From an uncultured Cyclobacteriaceae bacterium (GTDB lineage: Bacteria; Bacteroidota; Bacteroidia; Cytophagales; Cyclobacteriaceae), in assembly GCA_937146645.1 (NCBI GenBank), contig CAKZRQ010000015.1, positions 186,001 to 250,000 on the forward strand: a DNA stretch of 64,000 nucleotides, in the 5' to 3' direction. Position 1 is the first letter of the stretch. Every line of letters starts with the position of its first letter. Position numbers and translations under genes: made by a program. Shown piece after piece: positions 55,978 through 63,639 of this stretch. The notes below the pieces were generated by a model. That model was not told where the DNA came from. It saw nothing but the letters and a program-made list of their open reading frames with translations, and ran no database searches.

Positions 55978-56511
55978 TTAATCCTTTGGATTCAACACAT
56001 CCTTGAGTTTGATCAAAGCTTTAGACATTCTCTTTTCTATCGCCTTTTGGCTTACCCCAAGAGATTCTGCAATTTCCCTGTAAGTCATTTTATTGATTCT
56101 ATTCAGGAGGAATACTTCTTTTTGCCCTTCGGGCAAAGCATTTATGGCTGCTTCCAAGGAGTTCTGGAATTCTTTCATTTCCATTTCAAATTCAGGATGC
56201 TCCTTGTTTTCAGCCGAATTTTTATTTTCCGCTTTGAACCGTAATCGCACTTGCTGACTCTTGACTGTGTTTAAAAATAAGTTGTTTCCCGTCGTGAATA
56301 GGAAAGACTTAGCCTTGGAAAGTGGAACATCCTGGCATTTCTGCCAAAGCTTGATAAAAGCTTCTTGTACCAAATCATTGGCCGTTTCAAGGCTTCCACA
56401 TTTGTAATACAAAAAGTCCCTTAAGGATTTACTTAAGGATTTGAAAACCTCCTGGTATACGTTTTCTTCGCACACATTTTCAGATTTCAGAGGATTTGAG
56501 TTCATAAACAA
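55978..56511 (-). CDS. RNA polymerase ECF sigma factor (FecI-like)
   Basis: A 177-residue ECF sigma factor. Region 2 includes LETANDLVQEAFIKLWQKC (about 45-63). Region 4 includes INALPEGQKEVFLLNRINKMTYREIAESLGVSQKAIEKRM (about 122-162) with the helix-turn-helix. It heads a minus-strand operon sigma/FecR/TonB receptor and most likely directs transcription of the receptor when the ligand is bound. Confidence 0.94.
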   Translation of the reverse strand: MFMNSNPLKSENVCEENVYQEVFKSLSKSLRDFLYYKCGSLETANDLVQEAFIKLWQKCQDVPLSKAKSFLFTTGNNLFLNTVKSQQVRLRFKAENKNSAENKEHPEFEMEMKEFQNSLEAAINALPEGQKEVFLLNRINKMTYREIAESLGVSQKAIEKRMSKALIKLKDVLNPKD

Positions 56512-56707
56512 GCTACCAGAGTAGGATCACTAAATGTACAAATAGGATCTATTATTACATTGTCCTAAAAACGCTAAAATTGATCGGGCTATTGGAATGG
56601 ATAAAACCTCCTTTTTTGGTTATGAAAGCAGATGTCTTTATTTTTTGCTTGACTTAGGAAGCATTTGAGATAAGTTTCAAAAGCTAGCACCATCATAAGT
56701 TAAGACT

Positions 56708-57490
56708 ATGCCATTGTTCAATTTCCTGTTTGAAGTACCGCTTTTTTTAGGGCTCATTATTTTTGTCTCTATCGTAGTATCTCTGGGAATGCTGATTTAT
56801 TTCTTGGCATATCGGCTTATGGCCTCGACTTTGACTAAGGAGCATGAACGCGCTGGCAGGACCTTATTTAGAACATCAGCAGGGCTACTTGCTTTGATAT
56901 TGTCCTTCACTTTTGCAAATGATCGCGTCCTCTATTATCAGATCAAGGACTCTCTAATTTCAGAAGCTACCCAATTAGTGGATATGTACATGGATTTAAG
57001 AGAATATGGTACACCTGAAGCTGAAAAAATTAATCTTGAAATACTCTCTTATATCGACTCTGTAGTAGAGGATGGTTGGGTTCCTGTCCAGGGCAAACCA
57101 TTTGCAGTAGGCTCTCTTACCGAATTCAGAAACATATACAGAGGCATTAATGACTTAGAGCCAACAACAGAAAAGCAGCGAAATCTATTGAGAAACCTTC
57201 TGGTTGATCTGGATGGACTTTCTGATAATATGCAGGTAAGAGTTTATCAGACCAATAATGACATAGAATATGTTCTTTATATCTTATTGTTCGGTCTGAT
57301 TGTAATCATGATGTTATTCGGTGTTTACAAGCCCGATAAGGTCAAAGTTCTCTTTTTGTCTTTGTATAGTGGATTTATTGCCACGATTGTTTTTTTTATG
57401 CTGATTATGAGTCAGCCTATGAAAGGACCTCTTCAAATTAAGCCTGAGCCATTTATCATTCTAAAAGAAGCAATTGACTCAAGACAATAA
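56708..57490 (+). CDS. DUF4239-like membrane protein
   Basis: A 260-residue membrane protein with an N-terminal helix (about 12-35), a second near 54-68 (TSAGLLALILSFTFANDR), a soluble helical middle with LVDMYMDLREYGTPEAEKIN, and two C-terminal helices (about 193-213 and 218-240). This is the DUF4239 layout. Function unknown. The next gene, a LytTR regulator, starts 74 bp downstream. Confidence 0.7.
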   Translation: MPLFNFLFEVPLFLGLIIFVSIVVSLGMLIYFLAYRLMASTLTKEHERAGRTLFRTSAGLLALILSFTFANDRVLYYQIKDSLISEATQLVDMYMDLREYGTPEAEKINLEILSYIDSVVEDGWVPVQGKPFAVGSLTEFRNIYRGINDLEPTTEKQRNLLRNLLVDLDGLSDNMQVRVYQTNNDIEYVLYILLFGLIVIMMLFGVYKPDKVKVLFLSLYSGFIATIVFFMLIMSQPMKGPLQIKPEPFIILKEAIDSRQ

Positions 57491-57564
57491 TCCAAATTCA
57501 TCTGGATTGTAGTCTCAATTCCAATATTTTTACCATCGTATTTAAGAGTTGATCACCCCACTCG

Positions 57565-58407
57565 ATGTTGAGTAGCATTATAGAAGTTTTTACCAAGAAA
57601 ATCCCGAAGCAGTCAATAAAAGGGCAGGCATTGGAGGCAGCCTTTTTAGGAATCTTTGTCGGGATCTTCATTTATGTCTTCCAACCTTTCGGTACTTATG
57701 AAGATAATTTCCTGTACAAGACTCAACTCCTCCTCGGATACGGAGTCATCATTTTTGTAACCTACTTTCCAATTAAACTGGGTATTTCCTTTTTACTCAG
57801 AAAATGGAAAGTCAACCTTCTTTCAGAGACGTTCATAATCTTTGTGAATTTCTTGTTGGTAGACGCTATCTGCTTTCAGTACTTCATTACGTACATAAAT
57901 AAGACTTCCACCTGGAAATCTAATTTTGATGATTTTGTAATTCTTTCTTTCGCGATTGGAGCTCTTCCTTTACTACTCGTTCTTTTTTGGAGATACTTCC
58001 AAAGCCAACATGAATCTTTAATCCAAAATCAGAACACAAATCACCTAAGCTCAGGGCAATCAACTATTGAACTTCAGGGTCAAAATCGGTCTGAGGTTTA
58101 TCAATTCATGGAGGAAGATCTGATTTACCTTCAATCCAGTGGAAATTATGTGGAGGTCTTTTTTAAAAAGGATAATGAGATCAAAAGCATTTTGATCAGA
58201 GGTACCTTGAGTTACATTTCAGATCAATTGGATCAAGAGACTTTTGTGAATGTCCATCGATCTTACCTTGTCAATCGTACCCATTTTTCAAAGCTGAGAA
58301 AGGAACAGGGGAAAGGAATGCTTCTCGGTGAAATACTCGGAGTGGAGGTACCCGTTTCCAGAGGAAACCTAGCCTTGGCCGAACAAATTGTAAAGGATTT
58401 TCGCTAG
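57565..58407 (+). CDS. Membrane-anchored LytTR DNA-binding regulator
   Basis: A 280-residue one-component regulator. Four TM helices (about 25-45, 53-76, 84-110 and 120-144) precede a LytTR domain (about 180-278) with IYLQSSGNYVEVFF, TFVNVHRSYLVNRTHFSKL and VPVSRGNLALAEQIV. It resembles the regulator at 45035-45787 in domain order but has a longer linker (about 145-178). No receiver domain or partner kinase is seen. Target genes are unknown; the CPBP gene downstream is a candidate. Confidence 0.9.
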   Translation: MLSSIIEVFTKKIPKQSIKGQALEAAFLGIFVGIFIYVFQPFGTYEDNFLYKTQLLLGYGVIIFVTYFPIKLGISFLLRKWKVNLLSETFIIFVNFLLVDAICFQYFITYINKTSTWKSNFDDFVILSFAIGALPLLLVLFWRYFQSQHESLIQNQNTNHLSSGQSTIELQGQNRSEVYQFMEEDLIYLQSSGNYVEVFFKKDNEIKSILIRGTLSYISDQLDQETFVNVHRSYLVNRTHFSKLRKEQGKGMLLGEILGVEVPVSRGNLALAEQIVKDFR

Positions 58408-58538
58408 CATTTCGTCCCTGAAAGCAGCATTTTAGCCCTCCTCGAAGCAATAAATCACTCATTTCATCACTTCAACACTTAAAATTGGAAGGGAGTCTTC
58501 GTGACCCTTTGTTTGTGTCATCACTAAATCAAAACGTT

Positions 58539-59390
58539 ATGAACACAAATCAAATTCTAAAGAGTTTAGCCGTCACTGGTTCGGTAATTATAGTTTATAA
58601 TTTCTGGAATATCATGGGTCTATTCTCTATCGATTCCTTTGATGTATTAGAGAATCAATATTTAGATTCTCTTCTTTTCAATATTGTCCAATCGTCACCT
58701 GTGGTGTTAACTGCGATTGCTCTATTTGGTAAAGATGCATTTAAAATTTCTGGGGTTATGGGATCTCCTTTAAAGGGATTTTTTATCGGCCTTACATGCT
58801 GTATCCCTTTATTCATCATTTTTTCTTTTACCTATTCGCTAAATGAAAATTTTGATTTGTACAGGGCCTACCGAATGGCGCTGTTGTCTGGTTTCTTTGA
58901 AGAATTAATATTCAGGACTTTTTTCTTTGGTGCTTTATTTGGGTTGTTGAAGTGGAAATTTTGGCCTGCGGTTCTTCTAAATGCTGCCATTTTCAGTTAT
59001 GGACATTTGTATCAGGCGAATGATTTTCTATCCAGTTTCCTGACCATTGTCGTGACAGGAATTGGTGCCATATGGTTTGCATGGCTCTATATCCGATGGA
59101 ATTATTCGATATGGTTACCTGCTACACTTCACATTCTGATGAATTTTAGTTGGCACCTGTTTGAGGTTGCCGATGGAACAGCCGGTGGAGGGATTATCTC
59201 TTATGTTGGTCGAGCTTCGGTCATTCTTATTTCCATCATCATTACATTGAAGTATACCTCAAAGATGAAGCCGCTGAATGAAGAGGAGACAGTTAAAGAA
59301 GAGGAGAAAAAGCTTAAACTATCCGTTGAACAATCCACTCTTGATTTGAGAAATATGAGCAGGGCCAATTCTGCAACAACCACCAACTAG
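58539..59390 (+). CDS. CPBP family intramembrane metalloprotease
   Basis: An integral-membrane protease of the CAAX/bacteriocin-processing group, 283 residues from the ATG at 58539; an upstream ATG at 58485 would add 18 residues without homology. The catalytic EELIFR motif is at 121-126 (Glu121, Glu122, Arg126). Histidines lie in FSYGHLYQ and in ATLHILMNFSW. About seven helices are visible. The last 24 codons overlap, on the opposite strand, the end of the homocysteine methyltransferase gene. The LytTR gene lies upstream in the same direction. Substrate unknown. Confidence 0.85.
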   Translation: MNTNQILKSLAVTGSVIIVYNFWNIMGLFSIDSFDVLENQYLDSLLFNIVQSSPVVLTAIALFGKDAFKISGVMGSPLKGFFIGLTCCIPLFIIFSFTYSLNENFDLYRAYRMALLSGFFEELIFRTFFFGALFGLLKWKFWPAVLLNAAIFSYGHLYQANDFLSSFLTIVVTGIGAIWFAWLYIRWNYSIWLPATLHILMNFSWHLFEVADGTAGGGIISYVGRASVILISIIITLKYTSKMKPLNEEETVKEEEKKLKLSVEQSTLDLRNMSRANSATTTN

Positions 59391-60236
59391 ATCGGCGCCG
59401 AGGTCCAGCCATTCTTGAGTCATTTTTACAAATGAATTTGCTGTTCCTACCCAAGTTTTACTTACCGCATTGAATGCTTCACCGGAATTAGGATAGACTA
59501 TTATCTTTTTTCCGGTGTTTGCATTTTTGATTCGTTGAATTAACGCAGAGATAAATCTTGGTTTGGTACAATTCACGCCAAGGGCAAAAACTGTTGGGTG
59601 ATCTTCGAAAAGCTCTACAGCCTTTTCTATTTGCGTTCCATCATTGATTTCATTTTCATTTCGGCATGAAAATGAAATCCATGAGGACTTTGAGTTTCCT
59701 TGAAGTAACTCAGAAAGAACCCTAGCCTCTTCTAAACTAGGAATGGTTTCAAAGGCGAATAAATCCGCTGTAGAATCTATAAGTATCTCAATTCGCTCTT
59801 GATGGAACTCTATAAGTTGATCTGCCGAAATACCATAATTTCCCTTGTATTCAGAACCATCGGCTAAATAAGCCCCATATGGTCCGAGGCTGGCTGCAAT
59901 CAAAGGTCTATTCTGAATCAGCCCCTCTTTTTCGGCTCTTAGGATAGCTTCTTCTACCAGATTAATGGACTTAACAAGCAATTCCTTTAAGGCATTCTCA
60001 GGATAGCCTAACTCCTTGAGGCCTGGTCCAGAAACCTGATAGCTTGATGAGGCTAGAACCTGTGCTCCTGCTTTGATATACTCGTAATGAGTTTGGATAA
60101 TAGCTTCCGGATTTTCCTTGATCAATCGAGCTGTCCAGAGCTTATGATTGAGGTCACAACCTAATGATTCCAGAACATTGGATAATCCGCCATCGGTTAA
60201 TGCAGGATATTTTAGGCGAGGCGTTATCGAATTCAC
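59319..60236 (-). CDS. mmuM: Homocysteine S-methyltransferase family protein
   Basis: A 305-residue TIM-barrel methyltransferase that transfers a methyl group, probably from S-methylmethionine, to homocysteine. The zinc-binding cysteines are Cys223 (LGVNCTKP) and Cys287-Cys288 (GGCCRIGP). The N-terminus has LTDGGLSNVLESLGCDL with the conserved start of the family. The gene converges on CPBP with a 72-bp antisense overlap that includes the GGCC motif. It is a stand-alone enzyme; the symbol is by family resemblance. Confidence 0.88.
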   Translation of the reverse strand: MNSITPRLKYPALTDGGLSNVLESLGCDLNHKLWTARLIKENPEAIIQTHYEYIKAGAQVLASSSYQVSGPGLKELGYPENALKELLVKSINLVEEAILRAEKEGLIQNRPLIAASLGPYGAYLADGSEYKGNYGISADQLIEFHQERIEILIDSTADLFAFETIPSLEEARVLSELLQGNSKSSWISFSCRNENEINDGTQIEKAVELFEDHPTVFALGVNCTKPRFISALIQRIKNANTGKKIIVYPNSGEAFNAVSKTWVGTANSFVKMTQEWLDLGADLVGGCCRIGPAHISQIKSGLFNG

Positions 60237-60291
60237 TTTGTAAATAGGATTGTTTCTTTTCTATCTTCTCAATTACTGGGAGCAGCGGATT

Positions 60292-60750
60292 TTAGCGCTT
60301 TGGTCGGATCTTTTTTTTAGAAATAGACATTACCTTACTTATACCAAGAGTATTCTTTTTTGTTAAACCTGGATTTAGTTCATCTGAAATAGCGATTGCC
60401 TCCATCACTGATTTTTTGACCTCTTCAATTGGAAATGTGTCCATACCATTAACTTGGATGTGTCTTATTAATTTGCCTGTTCCCTTAAGCTTCAATTTAC
60501 TTTCGATCAGTTCGCTTCCTCTATTGAATCCAAAGTTCACATGTTTAGAGTAAATCGAAAGATGACAAAAAGCATCCTTTAACTTTTCAGATTTGGAATA
60601 AGCTATGGCTAATGCATTATAATTATCCCAAATAAGCTCATTTGCTTCAGGTGCAATGGTGGTTATGAATAATCTCAACTCCAGAGCCAAATCCTGGATA
60701 TCCTTATCATAAGGCTGTAAAAATTCCTTGAGTTGTGGGTTCATTTCCAT
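60292..60750 (-). CDS. DUF1801 domain protein
   Basis: A 152-residue cytosolic protein with the DUF1801 layout: DIQDLALELRLFITTIAPEANELIWDNYNALAIAY, then KDAFCHLSIYSKHVNFGF, a GTGKLIRHI segment and a basic C-terminal tail KKKIRPKR. Function unknown. It is transcribed in the direction of the methyltransferase gene, 55 bp upstream. Confidence 0.82.
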   Translation of the reverse strand: MEMNPQLKEFLQPYDKDIQDLALELRLFITTIAPEANELIWDNYNALAIAYSKSEKLKDAFCHLSIYSKHVNFGFNRGSELIESKLKLKGTGKLIRHIQVNGMDTFPIEEVKKSVMEAIAISDELNPGLTKKNTLGISKVMSISKKKIRPKR

Positions 60751-60778
60751 AAGCTTTTGGACGAGGATCGATTGATAA

Positions 60779-62152
60779 TCAATTAGATGAATTCTTTTCA
60801 GAAATCAACTTTTTAGCCTTTTTCATATGCAGATCTGTCTCTTCCAGCAATTCTTCAATGGTAGGCTGGATCAGAAAGTCCGGTAAAAGCCCACGGTTTG
60901 AAGTAGTTTGCTTCTCAGATGGATCAAAAGTGATGTGGTATCTGGGAATTCCTATTCTGATTTGGGTGTTTTCCAGCATCACGTACTCCTGAGAGCCAGC
61001 TGAAAAACCCTCATACCTCGTCCCTGTTTCTTCGCCGATAAAAACAGCGTCTCCATATTCTTTTAGATACCTAGCCAAAGTACTACCCGCAGAATATGTT
61101 CTTCCATTTACCAAGGCATAGATTTGACCCTCAAAAGCGACATTAGAAGCCTTAGGAAACCGATAATTTCTGATTCTTTCTTCCCAAGAAATGGTTCTTT
61201 TTAGCAAGGGAGAATCAGATGGTCTCTTTTGGATAAATGGGACAATGTCATCAGCAAATTCATTAAGACCTCCAGTATTTCCTCGAAGGTCAATGATCAA
61301 ATTTTGAATTGCTTTCTCCTTTAATTCAGTAAATATGCCTTTGTACAGCTTTTTGGAATCTACATCGTATTTCTCAACTCTTCTTCGATCAAAGGACGGC
61401 AGTGTCAGAGTAGCCGAAGTACCCGAGAAACTTAAAGAGTGAAATGCATCCACCTCGGTTTCTTTTTGTTTCTCAATCCTCTCAGGATAAAATTTCTCGT
61501 AGTTCTCGAAGTGTTTTTCTCTTGTCAATGCCTGAATTGTGTTCTTTTCAGCTATGCCTGAACCTAACATTGTTTCAATCTCAAAACCTGGTATTTTATC
61601 CACATAAAGGAAATACATCCAAGAGAAGTTATTTTCTATGGTTCTATCTGAATAGGTGAGAATTCTTCCATCAGATGGTGTGCTTTGGTAAAGCTTTTTG
61701 AGTATTTCTGAGCTAGAGAGTCCATTGATTGAGATAATCTCAGCCCCCCTTTTTAAGACTTGTTCGTCTGATAAGTCGAGCCAAACATAGAGTTTGCTAT
61801 TAGCAATTTTAACCACAAGAGGTATATAGCTAACTTCATTATTGATTATTCCTTGATGGACCTGATCCTCCCATGTTCCAAGAGAAAAATGGCCTTCGTT
61901 GCTGAAAGCGCAAAGCTGACTGATGAGATCAAAAGCTTCATAATTAGAAAGAGAGGATTTTGAGACGGAGGAAATTAGGCTGTCAGCACGGTTTTGAAAG
62001 CGAGGATTGTATTGCTCAACTGTCGGGTTAAATCTTTCAATTCCTTCCCTCAGCTGAGTCAGATCCTCAATTACTTGCTCTTTTGATAAACTCTGCGCTT
62101 TTATTGAGGAGAGACTTATAACAAAGACCATGAAAAGAAAAAGCTGTTTCAT
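60779..62152 (-). CDS. S41 family C-terminal-processing-like protease
   Basis: A secreted serine protease of family S41, about 457 residues. I choose the ATG at 62152 (MKQLFLFMVFVISLSSIKAQ, a clean signal peptide); the ORF is open further upstream to 62182. The catalytic Ser lies in NGRTYSAGSTLARYL (about 354). Upstream segments NLIIDLRGNTGG and a tail with DFLIQPTIEELL are typical. A PDZ domain is short or absent (ISINGLSSSEILKKLY region). It cleaves unfolded or C-terminal peptides in the periplasm; the substrate is unknown. Confidence 0.9.
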   Translation of the reverse strand: MKQLFLFMVFVISLSSIKAQSLSKEQVIEDLTQLREGIERFNPTVEQYNPRFQNRADSLISSVSKSSLSNYEAFDLISQLCAFSNEGHFSLGTWEDQVHQGIINNEVSYIPLVVKIANSKLYVWLDLSDEQVLKRGAEIISINGLSSSEILKKLYQSTPSDGRILTYSDRTIENNFSWMYFLYVDKIPGFEIETMLGSGIAEKNTIQALTREKHFENYEKFYPERIEKQKETEVDAFHSLSFSGTSATLTLPSFDRRRVEKYDVDSKKLYKGIFTELKEKAIQNLIIDLRGNTGGLNEFADDIVPFIQKRPSDSPLLKRTISWEERIRNYRFPKASNVAFEGQIYALVNGRTYSAGSTLARYLKEYGDAVFIGEETGTRYEGFSAGSQEYVMLENTQIRIGIPRYHITFDPSEKQTTSNRGLLPDFLIQPTIEELLEETDLHMKKAKKLISEKNSSN

Positions 62153-62189
62153 AGTGATGAACAATAGTTGGTTTACCATCACAATAAAA

Positions 62190-62216
62190 CAAAAAAGGCC
62201 CAGACTTAAATGTTGG
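62190..62216 (-). terminator. Minus-strand terminator-like hairpin
   Basis: On the minus strand GCCCA pairs with TGGGC over an 11-base loop and is followed by a T-run (CTTTTTT). It can end transcription coming from the tRNA side. The stem is short. Confidence 0.5.
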
Positions 62217-62294
62217 GCTTACATGTGAACCAACAAGGGTTTTCTGGTTACCTCCATACTTCTAGATAGTTTTCTACGGCTTTTGCGTAAAAGC

Positions 62295-62320
62295 AAAAAG
62301 CCCCGCCTAATGACGGAGCT
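62295..62320 (-). terminator. Terminator of tRNA copy (minus strand)
   Basis: On the minus strand AGCTCCG (from 62320) pairs with CGGGGCT (to 62299), with one G-T wobble, then TTTT. It is homologous to the hairpin at 62801-62824 downstream of the intact tRNA: 23 of about 30 bases match, so tRNA end and terminator were copied together. Confidence 0.65.
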
Positions 62321-62330
62321 TTTACATTGT

Positions 62331-62394
62331 GTGGGCCCACCAGGGCTCGAACCTGGGACTTTCTGCCCCGATGAATCGGGGGAGTCAGAAACTC
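62331..62394 (-). pseudogene. tRNA remnant: 3' half and anticodon arm with palindrome insertion
   Basis: 62331-62365 is identical over 35 bases to 62834-62868, the 3' half of the intact tRNA and the base beyond it. Next comes a palindrome CCCCGAT-GA-ATCGGGG (62366-62381). Then GAGTCAGAAACTC (62382-62394) matches the tRNA again at 12 of 13. The five anticodon-loop bases ATTAT of the tRNA are thus replaced by the 16-base palindrome. The 5' half of the tRNA is missing, so this cannot be functional. The stop codon of the GIY-YIG gene sits at its edge. Confidence 0.75.
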
Positions 62395-62686
62395 AAGTTT
62401 TTGTTTTTTGAAGTAGGTTCTGTAGAAGTGCAGGGTTTTCTTTGAGTTTTCTTATGAAAGACGCACTTTTCATTCTTTTTATGTAAAGCTCAATTCGTCT
62501 TGCCTGTGAATAGGATTCAGTCTGAATACTTACAAATAACTCCCAGTCAGAGGCTTTGCTAGTGAATCGGTGGTTTCCGTAAGAGTGAAGATTGTGTTTC
62601 TGAATTCTTGATTCTAAGGTTTCTTGGGTAATTCCAGTGTAAAACTTTTGAAGACTCGGGCTGAAAAGTATGTAGCAGAAACTCAT
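62393..62686 (-). CDS. GIY-YIG nuclease family protein
   Basis: A small single-domain GIY-YIG endonuclease, 97 residues from the ATG at 62686. The track start at 62809 would run through a tRNA 3' fragment and a terminator hairpin and adds 41 non-homologous residues. Motifs: YIL (5-7) and YTG (16-18) as the GIY-YIG pair, Arg27 and His31 (ESRIQKHN), and catalytic Glu66 (ARRIELYIKR). Such proteins cut DNA; many small members lack a known substrate. The gene is enclosed by two partial copies of the neighbouring tRNA end and by terminators, and its stop overlaps the tRNA remnant by 2 bases. Confidence 0.82.
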   Translation of the reverse strand: MSFCYILFSPSLQKFYTGITQETLESRIQKHNLHSYGNHRFTSKASDWELFVSIQTESYSQARRIELYIKRMKSASFIRKLKENPALLQNLLQKTKT

Positions 62687-62696
62687 TTCCAAATAA

Positions 62697-62723
62697 AGAA
62701 AAAAGGCTGGAAGAATCCAGCCT
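62697..62723 (-). terminator. Minus-strand terminator before GIY-YIG gene
   Basis: AGGCTGGA (62704-62711) pairs with TCCAGCCT (62716-62723) over a 4-base loop, with an A-run (T-run on the minus strand) beyond it. It lies between the 17-base tRNA fragment and the GIY-YIG start, about 10 bases before the start codon on the minus strand. Confidence 0.75.
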
Positions 62724-62725
62724 CT

Positions 62726-62742
62726 GTGGGCCCACCAGGGCT
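62726..62742 (-). repeat. Third partial copy of the tRNA 3' end (17 bases)
   Basis: GTGGGCCCACCAGGGCT is identical to 62834-62850. It is followed (plus-strand order) by a hairpin TCCCGAT (62743-62749) and ATCGGGA (62762-62768), related in arm sequence to the palindrome in the larger remnant. Confidence 0.7.
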
Positions 62743-62800
62743 TCCCGATATCACATTGTTCATCGGGATAGACTTCTTGCCCTTTGGCCTTAAAAGCCAA

Positions 62801-62824
62801 AAGCTCCACCTTAAGGCGGAGCTT
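62801..62824 (-). terminator. Terminator of intact tRNA (minus strand)
   Basis: AAGCTCCACC (62801-62810) and GGCGGAGCTT (62815-62824) form a 10-bp stem with one mismatch, followed on the minus strand by TTTTGGCTTTT. It starts about 10 bases beyond the tRNA 3' end. Confidence 0.7.
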
Positions 62825-62834
62825 TCAACTTTAG

Positions 62835-62908
62835 TGGGCCCACCAGGGCTCGAACCTGGGACTTTCTGATTATGAGTCAGATACTCTAACCAACTGAGTT
62901 ATAGGCCC
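62835..62908 (-). tRNA. tRNA with anticodon CAU (Met elongator or lysidine-type Ile)
   Basis: On the minus strand a full cloverleaf is visible: acceptor GGGCCTA with TGGGCCC, D arm with AACTCAGTTGGTTAGAG, anticodon stem TCTGA/TCAGA around loop CTCATAA (anticodon CAT), T arm CCAGG-TTCGAGC-CCTGG, discriminator A. CCA is not encoded. Whether it is elongator tRNA-Met or a tRNA-Ile whose C34 becomes lysidine cannot be told by eye; the acceptor GGGCCTA resembles Bacteroidota isoleucine tRNAs. Confidence 0.9.
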
Positions 62909-63009
62909 ATTTTTTATCCAAAGTTAAATGGTGTCCATTGAACGCCAAACCTTGGTTTTGGGAGTGCAATGTTACATATTTGAATTCATATACACAACCA
63001 ACTTTCGCC

Positions 63010-63639
63010 ATGAAAAACAGGCCTGAGGCTGACTTTGTAATTTTTGATCTTGGCAATGTCATCATCGATATTTTTTATCCAGAGACCCTAGAGTATATCA
63101 AAGGAAAAGTAGGGCCTTCTCATAAGGAAAAAGTAGCCAATTTTTATTTGACTGATTTTCATAAGGATTACGAGAAAGGTTTGATCAGTTCAGCGAAATT
63201 CAGAGAAGAAATTCGAAATTATTTTGAGGAAGATTGGACTGATGAATTTGTAGATCATTTGTGGAATTATCTTCTTGGAAAAATTCCATCTGAGCGAATA
63301 GAATTAGCTCGAAAGCTCAAAGAAAACTATAATACTGGCGTTCTGAGTAATACAAATGAAATCCATGTAGCCGCTTTAAATCAGATTTTGAAAAATGATC
63401 ATGGTCTAGATTCCTTAGAAGATATTTTCCAGCATGTGTATTTTAGCCATGAAATGAATTTGTCCAAACCTGACCCTTTGATTTATGAGACTTTGGTGGC
63501 AGAATTAAACACTGAACCGGAGAAAATAATCTTTTTCGATGATCTTAAGGCGAATGTAGAAAGTGCGCGTCAGGTAGGTTTGCAAGCTCATCAAGTTACA
63601 GGTCCCAATGTGATTTTTGATTTCTTCAAAAATGTATAG
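63010..63639 (+). CDS. HAD-IA family hydrolase
   Basis: A 209-residue haloacid-dehalogenase-type phosphatase. The ATG at 63010 gives MKNRPEADFVIFDLGNVIID; an upstream in-frame ATG at 62938 has no homology. The nucleophile is Asp13 in FDLGNV. Motif II is SNTNEIH, the lysine is near LSKPDP and the DD motif is EKIIFFDDLKANV. This is the epoxide-hydrolase/YihX-like subgroup, and its phosphorylated substrate is unknown. It overlaps the following M50 gene by 8 bases. Confidence 0.9.
   Translation: MKNRPEADFVIFDLGNVIIDIFYPETLEYIKGKVGPSHKEKVANFYLTDFHKDYEKGLISSAKFREEIRNYFEEDWTDEFVDHLWNYLLGKIPSERIELARKLKENYNTGVLSNTNEIHVAALNQILKNDHGLDSLEDIFQHVYFSHEMNLSKPDPLIYETLVAELNTEPEKIIFFDDLKANVESARQVGLQAHQVTGPNVIFDFFKNV

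Noticed and set aside
58485..58538. Extended N-terminus of the CPBP protease
   Set aside because: The added 18 residues are polar and unlike the family; the ATG at 58539 directly precedes the first hydrophobic region.
62332..62394. Second functional tRNA gene
   Set aside because: The 5' half is missing and the anticodon loop is replaced by a palindrome, so no cloverleaf can form.
62687..62809. Longer GIY-YIG protein from the start at 62809
   Set aside because: The extra 41 codons pass through a tRNA fragment and a terminator hairpin and show no protein-like pattern; the family begins at MSFCYIL.
62624..62869. 81-codon plus-strand ORF across the tRNA locus
   Set aside because: It is composed of terminators and tRNA sequence read in antisense.
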